The translations under genes were made by a program, and so were the position numbers. 42,873 nucleotides of DNA from DASQJJ01 sp035631115. GTDB taxonomy: Bacteria; Patescibacteriota; Microgenomatia; Levybacterales; UBA12049. Below, piece after piece: positions 1-6,859 of this stretch; position 1 is the stretch's first letter; each line of letters begins with the position of its first letter. The DNA lies in assembly GCA_035631115.1 (NCBI GenBank), contig DASQJJ010000019.1, positions 1 through 42,873 of the forward strand, read 5' to 3'. The notes beneath the pieces are model-generated. The model saw only the letters and a list, made by a program, of their open reading frames with translations, did not search any database and was not told where the DNA came from.

Positions 1-1626
1 TTCTAAATCTTTTGCGTAGGACTGGTCAACAAATCCCAAAGTGTCAAAGACAAGAGACAGAAAAAGTCTTTTTGTCCGGTCTATCATAGATCCACCTTGC
101 TCGTCTCTTTCGGATACTGTCTTTCCAGAAATTTCCACTTGCGCCCTAGCAATGCTCGGGAGTGCACAGGAGATACATGAAAGAAATGTTGTTAATGCTT
201 GCTCATTGTCATTTTTGAGTCTTTTTTGTCCTCGAACATATAATTGCATAAATTCCTTTACGCGGTCTGCAAAACCATCTACTAGCTGTCCATTTTCTTC
301 CTTTTTGTCGGAATTGCGTGCCCGTATGCCATCGAGTATGTCTGTAAGGTTACCAAAGGAATAATGATAGAGTCCTTTTGTTTTATCCACTACCGAACTA
401 TTCTTTTTGTTTAAAAAAATGAGACCGCGAGAAAGTTTTTGTAGCCCCAAAAAAGATACTTCATTAGGAGACAAATTCTTGTCTACAATTCTATCAAGGA
501 GTTTTTCGAAAGATTGAATAACTTTTCGTGAAGGATTGTTTTGAGCAATCGTTAGTTTGTCTCTGCTGGGGTCCTGTCGCTCGCCAGCCCCAAAACTCGC
601 TTCGTTCATTCCATTCACTGCAGAAGAGTTCTGGGGCTCCCCGTCTCGCGCCACCCCTGCGAAGCTTCCTGTTTCTTCCGACGAACTATGAACGACGAAC
701 TCTGAACGTATCTCTTTTCTCAACTCCGGTCTTAGAGTCCACAATATTTCCTTGGGACCGTCTCCATACAATATATGCAGATTTGAATTTACTTTCATAT
801 TTTCTTTTGCAACTTTTTCTGCCATTGGGGTAGGGTGAATAAGATATTGGGAGAGTGTGTAATATGATGGGTCTTCCTTCATGGTGAGCATTGGTATATC
901 TACCGTTGCATCGCCAAAAATAAGTGCACGAATTGGTTTTCTTAAATCTGCAGAAAGATTTTTTAATATATACTGTACTGCCTTATCTTTTCCAGCTGTG
1001 CTTGGAGTAATAAGCATTTCACCAGAAAAAACATCCAAAGAATTTTTCCATAATAATTTTTCTGTAAGGATTACTCGAATACCTTTTGGAAATAAGTTTT
1101 GAATATCTTTTTTAATTCTCTCAACAGAGTGCATACTGTATTTGTCTAGACGTATGCGAATAAGATAGGTATTGCCTTGTCCAAGAAAAAAAGGAAAATT
1201 ATTTTCCTGTAGATAATTAGTAATGGTATTGGTAATATCCAATTTACTCCACGACGTTACCGCGCCCATTGCATTGGTAACCTTTGTAGATTGCATGTAT
1301 CCTTGCCACGAAAAATCACTGTTGTATGTATCATTGTGTTTATAAAAGAGTATAGATCCATTTGCAGAAACAACCAGATCAGGCTGAGGTACACAAAGAA
1401 GAGTCATATGGTACCTGTCTATTCTTCTCCAAAAAGATCTCCCCGTAACAATAATAAAAGGGATGTGGTGCTTTTTAAGAAAAAGAGCAGTCTGTGCATT
1501 AAAAATGGGAGCAGTGAGAATATCTGCATTGGGGCTAAAAAGTGTCCCATCGATATCTGTAAACAGGATTTTAGGATTTCCCTCTTGTTGCTCGAGTTTG
1601 GTAATAATACTGTTAAAATCTGACAT
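1..1626 (-). CDS. HAD phosphatase / CDP-alcohol phosphotransferase-like fusion (3' end outside window)
   Basis: The reverse strand is open from an ATG at 1626 to the window edge (542 codons, no stop). Residues 1-300 form a Cof-type HAD hydrolase: FTDIDGT (nucleophile D24, acid/base D26), VTGRS motif II, a motif III lysine (GKDKAV), and FGDATVD around D239. After a 30-residue repeat-encoded insert (324-353) comes a CDP-alcohol phosphatidyltransferase-like domain. It begins with the family's PN signature (P387-N388) and carries the complete pattern D429-x2-DG-x2-AR-x8-G-x3-D450-x3-D454. The flanking segments that should be membrane helices are unusually polar. Inference: the phosphotransferase would make a phospholipid phosphate and the HAD could remove a phosphate, or make the acceptor. 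Plus-strand ORFs here are shadows. Family calls are firm; substrate is unknown. Confidence 0.85.
   Translation of the reverse strand, partial: MSDFNSIITKLEQQEGNPKILFTDIDGTLFSPNADILTAPIFNAQTALFLKKHHIPFIIVTGRSFWRRIDRYHMTLLCVPQPDLVVSANGSILFYKHNDTYNSDFSWQGYMQSTKVTNAMGAVTSWSKLDITNTITNYLQENNFPFFLGQGNTYLIRIRLDKYSMHSVERIKKDIQNLFPKGIRVILTEKLLWKNSLDVFSGEMLITPSTAGKDKAVQYILKNLSADLRKPIRALIFGDATVDIPMLTMKEDPSYYTLSQYLIHPTPMAEKVAKENMKVNSNLHILYGDGPKEILWTLRPELRKEIRSEFVVHSSSEETGSFAGVARDGEPQNSSAVNGMNEASFGAGERQDPSRDKLTIAQNNPSRKVIQSFEKLLDRIVDKNLSPNEVSFLGLQKLSRGLIFLNKKNSSVVDKTKGLYHYSFGNLTDILDGIRARNSDKKEENGQLVDGFADRVKEFMQLYVRGQKRLKNDNEQALTTFLSCISCALPSIARAQVEISGKTVSERDEQGGSMIDRTKRLFLSLVFDTLGFVDQSYAKDLE
568..657 (-). 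repeat. 90-bp palindromic in-frame element, copy 1
   Basis: This copy is exactly 30 codons inside the HAD fusion gene and about 87% identical (12 differences) to 40056-40145. Its ends are GGGGT/ACCCC, and the inner arms AGCCCCAAAACTC and GAGTTCTGGGGCT pair. On the minus strand it is read as a 30-residue insert beginning GVARDGEPQN and ending GAGERQDP. It sits in the linker between the HAD and phosphotransferase domains. The outer ~24 bases at each end are identical to copy 2, while the differences cluster in the loop and inner stem. Confidence 0.9.
680..712. repeat. GTTC(A/G)T-type short tandem/inverted repeat inside the HAD fusion gene
   Basis: The run alternates ACGAACTATGAACGACGAAC-like units, the same units seen at 2577-2640, 19147-19175 and 24352-24405. 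It lies in frame next to the 90-bp element and encodes a polar stretch of the interdomain linker. Confidence 0.6.
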
Positions 1627-1707
1627 ACTAACTAAATGAAAACTGTAAAATGTAAAATTAAAAAAGAGGAACCCTCATTTTTATTTTTTAGTTTTTACTT
1701 ATTTATA

Positions 1708-1736
1708 TTGTACCAAATTGGACAACATGCTATTAT
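1708..1736 (+). promoter_or_regulatory. Promoter of the 1743 gene, predicted leaderless
   Basis: A -35 TTGTAC (1708-1713), a 17-nt spacer and an extended -10 TGcTATTAT end 6 nt before the ATG at 1743. The expected start of transcription therefore coincides with the start codon. Confidence 0.7.
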
Positions 1737-1742
1737 CATTCT

Positions 1743-2573
1743 ATGGATAAAAGGCCTCATAAATTACTCCTGGAAGGTGCAAAAGAGCTTTTCTCACTTG
1801 CGGTAAGAGGCACAGAGAAGCTGCGGGACAAGTACATTTGGACAAAAGAAGAAGTAGAAGAGGCGAGAGGGTATCTTATTTATTTCCGGGATACCATGAA
1901 GTTAGAGAATGAATCTCTATTTCATACTATTTTTGGGGAATCAGGAGATTTTTTCGAGCTTACTCCCTTTGCAAGAGGCTACAGTGCACGAGTACTTTCC
2001 TTTAAGACAGTTGTTGCAAAAGAGATTAAGAAATGGGTAATAAAGGTAGGATTTCGCTATGCCCTTATAGAGTTAAATGGGGATCCATCTCATATTAATT
2101 ACACAAAAGAATACCAGCAATACATAGATGTTCTTCGTGTTGCTGTAAAACAATACAGTACTCTCTCTCACTTATTGCCCGAGCCGCAGGTAATTACGTT
2201 TGCAGCACTTAGCGTAGAAGGAGAGGAGAAAAAGGGTACCACACTTGCAATACAGCCATTTATGCATGTTGTGCGTCCATCTGCTTTAAAAAAGATTATT
2301 ACGCTCGAGCAGAAAAAAGAGCTTCTCATGGAATTACGAGATTTCCAGGAATTGTCACATTATTTAGTAAAGCATCATGAAGTTGGTCCAGAATTGGTGG
2401 GAGAAGGGAATTTGGAAATTGTAAAATTTGGAGATGAATACCATATTATGCTCTTGGATATGGGATGGGTTGATTTTAAAAAGACATTGCCTGTTACTCA
2501 GACAATAAATCACTTTACCACAATGTTTGTGATAAATAAGTTAGAAACCTGGCTTAAAAGTAAAGTGCAATAA
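1743..2573 (+). CDS. Kinase-fold (APH/YrbL-like) protein with degenerate catalytic loop
   Basis: This 276-residue soluble protein is not firmly assignable. A strand like the kinase beta-3 with an invariant-type lysine (WVIKVG), a later helical region, a loop EGNLEIV and a strand ending LLDMGW resemble the N-lobe, catalytic loop and DFG-like metal site of aminoglycoside phosphotransferase/YrbL-type kinases. The usual HGD catalytic aspartate is missing, so it may be a pseudokinase or a non-catalytic nucleotide binder. It is transcribed divergently from the HAD fusion, leaving 116 bp between them. The ATG follows its -10 box by 6 nt, which supports this start. The protein is certainly real; the fold call is tentative. 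Confidence 0.55.
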   Translation: MDKRPHKLLLEGAKELFSLAVRGTEKLRDKYIWTKEEVEEARGYLIYFRDTMKLENESLFHTIFGESGDFFELTPFARGYSARVLSFKTVVAKEIKKWVIKVGFRYALIELNGDPSHINYTKEYQQYIDVLRVAVKQYSTLSHLLPEPQVITFAALSVEGEEKKGTTLAIQPFMHVVRPSALKKIITLEQKKELLMELRDFQELSHYLVKHHEVGPELVGEGNLEIVKFGDEYHIMLLDMGWVDFKKTLPVTQTINHFTTMFVINKLETWLKSKVQ

Positions 2574-2576
2574 ATG

Positions 2577-2640
2577 AGTTCATAGTTATTAGTTCGTAGT
2601 TCGTAGTAAAAATAACGACGAACAATGAACGATGAACTAA
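2577..2640. repeat. GTTCAT/ATGAAC palindromic repeat between convergent genes
   Basis: Left-arm units GTTCAT, AGTTCGT and AGTTCGTAG face right-arm units ACGACGAAC, AATGAAC and GATGAAC, forming an imperfect hairpin around a short A-rich centre. It fills the gap between the convergent 1743 and 2655 genes, so it may also end transcription in both directions. Related units occur at 680, 19147 and 24352. Confidence 0.7.
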
Positions 2641-2654
2641 TTAACAAATAACAT

Positions 2655-2963
2655 TTATAACTGGGAGGATTCTAAATCCACTACATTTTTATTAAATTTT
2701 ACTCCCTCTTTTTGCAGTTTTGCCCGTTGTTTTTCTTCTCCTCCAAATGCATATCCAGGGGTAAGATTTCCATTAGAAAAAACAACCCGGTGGCAGGGAA
2801 TATTTTCTGGATCTTTATTTACGTGGAGTGCAAATCCAACTACTCGAGGAGTGGCAACATTTGCCAATACGCTTACTTGCTTATAGGTCATTACTTTTCC
2901 TTTCGGAATTTTCCTAACTACATCATAAATTCTATCGTAGGAGTTCAATGAAGTTTTATTCAT
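2655..2963 (-). CDS. MGMT-family alkyl-DNA methyltransferase-like protein
   Basis: The 102-residue protein corresponds to the DNA-binding/active-site domain of O6-alkylguanine-DNA alkyltransferase. It shows the helix-turn-helix segment GKVMTYKQV and the active-site motif PCHRV with the acceptor cysteine at residue 57. Alkyltransferase-like (ATL) proteins, which are similarly short, have Trp at this position, so this copy may still transfer an alkyl group to itself. It lacks the N-terminal domain of full-length Ogt/Ada. It lies 26 bp downstream of the MazG-like gene in the same direction, probably in one transcript and a plausible nucleotide-quality pair. Confidence 0.85.
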   Translation of the reverse strand: MNKTSLNSYDRIYDVVRKIPKGKVMTYKQVSVLANVATPRVVGFALHVNKDPENIPCHRVVFSNGNLTPGYAFGGEEKQRAKLQKEGVKFNKNVVDLESSQL

Positions 2964-2989
2964 AAATCTTGAATCATGAATCCTGAATC

Positions 2990-3322
2990 TTACGTTCTCT
3001 TCTCGTATTTTTCTTCTACTTTTTTTATCTTATCTTCTATTGCTCTTTCTATATCTACATTTGCAGCATTGGCAAGTTGAATTGTTGTCATAATAACATC
3101 TGCAAATTCCTGATACACATTTCTTTTGTCAAAATTCTCAAGTTTTGCTTTTCTTTGCAGCTTAAGAATAGACAAAATATCGTTGCACAATTCTCCTACT
3201 TCTTCATTTAATTTTACAGTTCTACTTAAAATTTCCTGTTCTTGTGGAGTGCGTAGCTTGTAAGAAATTTGGGAGTGTGCAGCTAATTCCTTGAGTCTTT
3301 CTTGAAGATTCTTAACATTCAT
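2990..3322 (-). CDS. MazG-like nucleotide pyrophosphohydrolase
   Basis: This 110-residue all-helical protein carries the metal-binding EExxE...ExxD pattern of the MazG/all-alpha NTP-PPase fold: E40-E41-x2-E44 and E72-x2-D75 (QEFADV). The family cleaves NTPs or dNTPs to NMP plus pyrophosphate, often for damaged nucleotides. The substrate here cannot be read from sequence. The ATG is preceded by a perfect extended -10 box at 6 nt, which fixes the start and predicts a leaderless mRNA shared with the downstream MGMT gene. It is divergent from uppP. Confidence 0.8.
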   Translation of the reverse strand: MNVKNLQERLKELAAHSQISYKLRTPQEQEILSRTVKLNEEVGELCNDILSILKLQRKAKLENFDKRNVYQEFADVIMTTIQLANAANVDIERAIEDKIKKVEEKYEKRT

Positions 3323-3328
3323 ATTTTT

Positions 3329-3337
3329 ATTATACCA
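3329..3337 (-). promoter_or_regulatory. Extended -10 of the MazG/MGMT transcript
   Basis: On the minus strand TGgTATAAT is followed by 6 nt and the ATG at 3322. No clear -35 is visible, as expected for an extended -10 promoter. Confidence 0.7.
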
Positions 3338-3343
3338 TAGCTA

Positions 3344-3352
3344 TGTTACAAT
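3344..3352 (+). promoter_or_regulatory. Extended -10 of uppP
   Basis: TGtTACAAT ends 10 nt before the ATG at 3363. It lies back to back with the MazG promoter within the 40-bp divergent gap. Confidence 0.55.
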
Positions 3353-3362
3353 TCTTTTGTTA

Positions 3363-4142
3363 ATGAATTTCTTGCAAGCAATTATTGTAGGTCTTGTTGA
3401 AGGAGTTACCGAATTTCTTCCCATCTCTTCTACTTTTCATCAAATTTTTACAGCAAAGTTACTAGGTATTCCTCAGACAGATTTTGTAAAACTTTTCGAA
3501 GTCTTTATTCAAGTTGGAGCAATTGCATCGGTTGCAATATTGTACTGGCATACCATCCGTACCGATAAGGAATTGGTTAAAAAAACTCTTGTTGCTTTTG
3601 TCCCAACTGCACTCATTGGATTTGCCATGTATAAGGTAATTAAAAATGTCTTTTTTGAGTCTACTCCTCTTATGCTTACTGTATTTATTGGAATTGGGGC
3701 ATTTTTTATTGTGTACGAATGGTATCTTAACCGTAAAAAGATAGACTTAAAAAAAGAGCTTACTAGCTTTACCTACAAGCAGGCATTTCTTATTGGCATT
3801 ATTCAAGCTTTAGCAATTGTACCAGGAGTATCCCGAGCAGGTGCAGTGCTACTTGGCATGATGTTTTTAGGATTTAAAAGAAGTGAGTCTGCTAGATTTT
3901 CTTTTCTTCTTGCACTTCCAACTCTTGCAGCAGCATCTTTCTACGACTTATTTAAAATGAGAAAATTACTTTCTGGAAATCTGTCACACATAGAGATTTT
4001 GGCAGTTGGTACCGTTGCTGCATTTATTTCGGCATACGTTGTAGTGAAATGGTTTATTACATATTTGCAGAAGCATTCTCTTACCAATTTTGGGTGGTAC
4101 AGGATACTCCTTGGAATTCTTCTTCTCTTCGGAGTAAAATAA
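3363..4142 (+). CDS. uppP: Undecaprenyl-diphosphate phosphatase (UppP/BacA family)
   Basis: The 259-residue polytopic membrane protein dephosphorylates undecaprenyl pyrophosphate so that the lipid carrier can be reused for wall and glycan synthesis. It has the catalytic segment EGVTEFLPISST with conserved E14, E18 and the following H27 (usual STGHL is STFHQ here). The second motif PGVSRAG contains R158 (usual PGTSRSG). The length matches the family. I prefer the ATG at 3363 over an in-frame TTG two codons upstream because the -10 box leaves almost no leader. The EamA permease gene starts 5 bp after its stop, indicating an operon. Confidence 0.93.
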   Translation: MNFLQAIIVGLVEGVTEFLPISSTFHQIFTAKLLGIPQTDFVKLFEVFIQVGAIASVAILYWHTIRTDKELVKKTLVAFVPTALIGFAMYKVIKNVFFESTPLMLTVFIGIGAFFIVYEWYLNRKKIDLKKELTSFTYKQAFLIGIIQALAIVPGVSRAGAVLLGMMFLGFKRSESARFSFLLALPTLAAASFYDLFKMRKLLSGNLSHIEILAVGTVAAFISAYVVVKWFITYLQKHSLTNFGWYRILLGILLLFGVK

Positions 4143-4146
4143 CTTT

Positions 4147-5067
4147 ATGTGGATAGGACTTCTTGCAATTATTCTATCTGCTGCAATTGGTGGGTCTGTT
4201 AATAGTGTTGCAGTAAAAATAGGAGGAAGAGAATTTACTCCCATTGTTTTTACCGCCATTCGATTTTTACTGTCTACTCTTGTTTTACTTCCTTTTTTTC
4301 TTTCTCAAAAAGGCTCGAAATTGTACACAACAGACAAGAAAGTACTTCTTCTTATGTCTTTACTCTTTGCACTTAATATTGTGCTTTTTAGTGTAGGGTT
4401 GCAATTTACGTCTGCAATTATGGGGCAGTTGTTGTATGTATTATCTCCAATCCTTGTTATCGTATTTGCGCACTTTCTTATTGGAGAAAAATATACGCGC
4501 GAGAAAGGAATAGGACTTGTTATTGCTCTTTCTGGCGTTGGGTTTTTGTTGTATCAATCCATAACCCGTCAAGCAACACTTACCTTTGGTACACCACTAG
4601 GAAATTCTCTTGTGCTTCTTGGAGTTGTCTGTACAGCGTTATATTTTGTTTTGGCAAGAAGACTTTCTCATTCGTATTCTGGTACTACAATTACATTTAT
4701 TAATTTCCTTATAACGTTAGTATTTGTTGTATGCGTTTTGCCCTTAGGATATGTATTATTTCCGCATCACACAATTATTATTTCGCAGCAAGGAATATTA
4801 AGTATTGGAGCAATTGTTGTTTCCTCAACCCTTGCATATCTTCTGCAGCAAAGTACCATTAAAAGGACAAGTGCATTTGTTGGGTCACTGTCACTATATA
4901 TGTCTCCATTTTTTACAGCACTCACTGCAATATTCCTTTTAGGCGAGAAGATAACGCTTCCATTTGTTGTAGGAGGTACGCTTATTGCACTTGGTGTTTT
5001 TTATGCAACAGCCTACCATCATGTTAAGCAATTACTAAAAAGCAGAGAGGAATTGGTAGAAAATTAG
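4147..5067 (+). CDS. EamA-family (drug/metabolite superfamily) permease
   Basis: This 306-residue hydrophobic protein has about ten predicted membrane helices arranged as two EamA repeats. Each repeat ends with a family-like LxGE motif (LIGEKYTREKGIG near residue 120 and LLGEKITLPFVVGG near 270). Members export metabolites or amino acids, or import nucleotide sugars; nothing here fixes the substrate. It starts 5 bp after uppP and is probably co-transcribed. A second, divergent EamA protein is encoded at 9122-9985. Confidence 0.85.
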   Translation: MWIGLLAIILSAAIGGSVNSVAVKIGGREFTPIVFTAIRFLLSTLVLLPFFLSQKGSKLYTTDKKVLLLMSLLFALNIVLFSVGLQFTSAIMGQLLYVLSPILVIVFAHFLIGEKYTREKGIGLVIALSGVGFLLYQSITRQATLTFGTPLGNSLVLLGVVCTALYFVLARRLSHSYSGTTITFINFLITLVFVVCVLPLGYVLFPHHTIIISQQGILSIGAIVVSSTLAYLLQQSTIKRTSAFVGSLSLYMSPFFTALTAIFLLGEKITLPFVVGGTLIALGVFYATAYHHVKQLLKSREELVEN

Positions 5068-5075
5068 TTGTCCTG

Positions 5076-5084
5076 TGCTACAAT
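5076..5084 (+). promoter_or_regulatory. Extended -10 of the 5091 gene, leaderless
   Basis: TGcTACAAT ends 6 nt before the ATG at 5091, within 24 bp of the preceding stop codon. Confidence 0.65.
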
Positions 5085-5090
5085 CAGAAT

Positions 5091-5525
5091 ATGCCCAGGA
5101 AAAAGCCAGAATTTGCAGACGATCCACAAGAGGAAAAATACGAAGAAGTATGGGATATCCGAAAAATTATTGCTGGCGTATTTCTTCTTCTGCTTCTTAT
5201 TGTAGGTGGAATTGTTGCTAAGAGAATACTTTTCCACGAATCCCTAGACCCTATGTCTTTTGTCCCAAAAATGCCAAGTGTTAAGGGAATTGCCACTTTT
5301 AACGCCCCCGATGTTGCCTCTCATGTAAAAATTACTTTGCCCTCCCAAGGAGATGTACAAAATCAAATTCAAAATATTCAACAGCAGGTAACGCATTTAG
5401 ATGTTGCAGAAGTTGCATCGTCTTCTCCACAAGTGCAACAAATTATAAAGCAGCTGCAGCAAATACCAGCTGGATCGGTAAATCAGGTAAAAGACATGTG
5501 TGTACGGTTGTGTAATAACCTTTGA
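5091..5525 (+). CDS. Single-pass membrane protein of unknown function
   Basis: The 144-residue protein has a charged cytosolic N-terminus (about 24 residues), one strong transmembrane helix around residues 25-44, and an outside domain with a Gln-rich, probably helical segment around 85-130. Two cysteines near the C-terminus (CVRLC) could form a disulfide. No family is recognised. Codon use is like the neighbours and the start is set by a leaderless-type promoter. A small palindromic repeat follows the stop immediately. Confidence 0.7.
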   Translation: MPRKKPEFADDPQEEKYEEVWDIRKIIAGVFLLLLLIVGGIVAKRILFHESLDPMSFVPKMPSVKGIATFNAPDVASHVKITLPSQGDVQNQIQNIQQQVTHLDVAEVASSSPQVQQIIKQLQQIPAGSVNQVKDMCVRLCNNL

Positions 5526-5583
5526 ATGTCATCCTGGTAAGTGAAACGCATCCAGGATCTGATTCTGGACAAGCCAGAATGAC
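5525..5583. repeat. Cloverleaf-like palindromic repeat
   Basis: Outer GTCAT/ATGAC arms enclose two adjacent hairpins, ATCCTGG/CCAGGAT and TTCTGG/CCAGAA. It fills almost the whole gap between the 5091 gene and the NRAMP-like gene. No T-tract follows, so it is not an ordinary terminator. It resembles the CCTGAGCGAAGTCGAAGG-type intergenic repeats also seen at 26980. Confidence 0.7.
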
Positions 5584-5591
5584 AATAAAAT

Positions 5592-6857
5592 ATGTTAAAA
5601 AAAATTAAGTCATTATTAAAAACACTGGGGCCTGGTTTTATTACTGGTGCGTCAGACGATGATCCATCGGGAATTGCAACCTATGCCCAAACAGGTGCGC
5701 AATTTGGCTATTCGCAGTTGTGGACTGCACTTTTTTCTTTCCCCTTTATGACTGTTATTCAAGAAATGTGTGGACGTATAGGGCTTGTTACCGGGGATGG
5801 ATTGGCAGGTGTTATAAGAAAGAATTATGCCAAGCCAATTCTTTTTGGAGCAGTATTCGTCTTACTTATTGCCAACACCATTAATGTTGGGGCAGACTTG
5901 GGCGCAATGGCATCCAGTGCGCAATTAATTTTGGGAATTCCATTTTTTATCTGGCTTTTTGCAATAGCAATTGGCTCTATTATTTTACAAATCTTGGTCC
6001 CATATCCAACCTATGCAAAATTTTTAAAGTATCTTACGCTTGCACTTTTTGCCTACATAATTACTGCTTTTATTATTCATCAAGACTGGACAAAAATTGC
6101 TTTGGCTACATTTCTTCCTAGCTTTTCTTTTAAAAAAGAATATCTTATGAATATTGTTGCAATTTTAGGTACCACCATTTCTCCGTATCTTTTCTTCTGG
6201 GAGGCAGATGAAGAAGTAGAAGAGGAGATAGAAGAAGGGAAGATGCAAGCAATTGGTCGGGGAAGACCAAGAATTAGAGGAGTAGATATTAGGGAAATGC
6301 GACTAGACACAATTATTGGAATGTTTTTTTCTCAATTGGTTATGTTTTTTATTATTGTTACTACTGCCTCTACTCTTTTTCCTCATGGCATTACCAATAT
6401 TCAGACAGCAGATCAGGCAGCAGTTGCCCTAAGACCGTTGGCAGGAAATTTTGCCTATCTACTTTTTGCAGCAGGAATTATAGGGACAGGACTTTTGGCA
6501 GTGCCTATTCTTGCCGGGTCTGCAGCATATGCATTGGCAGAAAGCTTTAAATGGAAAGCGGGACTTTCCAAAAAATTCCATCAGGCAAAAGCATTTTATA
6601 TAACCATTGCAGTAATTACACTTGTTGGACTTGTGGTAAATTTTTTACCAATAAAACCATTCACGCTTTTATACTACACTGCAGTACTTAATGGTATCTG
6701 CTCACCAATTCTTATGATACTTATTTTACTTGTAGGGAATAATAAAAATATTATGGCAAATCATACTAATAGCAGATTTTCTAATGTAATGGGATGGATT
6801 ATTGTTGTAGTAATGGGAGTCTCCGCCCTGGCTTTATTGTGGAGTTTTATTAAATAA
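5592..6857 (+). CDS. NRAMP-like divalent metal transporter, non-canonical binding motifs
   Basis: The 421-residue protein has about 11 membrane helices and NRAMP-family organisation. The helix 1 motif, normally DPGN, reads DDDPSG (residues 22-27). The helix 6 region, normally containing MPH, reads ISPYLFFWEA, followed by an acidic loop (EEVEEEIEE). These changes remove the Asn and Met ligands that select Mn/Fe in classical NRAMP. From known Nramp-related magnesium transporters I infer a different cation, perhaps Mg2+, but this is not proven. It is preceded by a palindromic repeat, with no clear promoter, and converges on the 6860 gene with 2 bp between stops. Confidence 0.8.
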   Translation: MLKKIKSLLKTLGPGFITGASDDDPSGIATYAQTGAQFGYSQLWTALFSFPFMTVIQEMCGRIGLVTGDGLAGVIRKNYAKPILFGAVFVLLIANTINVGADLGAMASSAQLILGIPFFIWLFAIAIGSIILQILVPYPTYAKFLKYLTLALFAYIITAFIIHQDWTKIALATFLPSFSFKKEYLMNIVAILGTTISPYLFFWEADEEVEEEIEEGKMQAIGRGRPRIRGVDIREMRLDTIIGMFFSQLVMFFIIVTTASTLFPHGITNIQTADQAAVALRPLAGNFAYLLFAAGIIGTGLLAVPILAGSAAYALAESFKWKAGLSKKFHQAKAFYITIAVITLVGLVVNFLPIKPFTLLYYTAVLNGICSPILMILILLVGNNKNIMANHTNSRFSNVMGWIIVVVMGVSALALLWSFIK

Positions 6858-6859
6858 TT

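Noticed and set aside
568..657. The GC-rich 90-bp segment as a structured RNA gene (e.g. SRP RNA)
   Set aside because: It lies inside two open genes in the same frame and lacks SRP signature loops; a palindromic repeat explains it better.
41..1623. Four plus-strand open frames of 73-110 codons
   Set aside because: They lie opposite a continuous minus-strand gene with clear HAD and CDP-alcohol phosphotransferase motifs; their translations show no family features.
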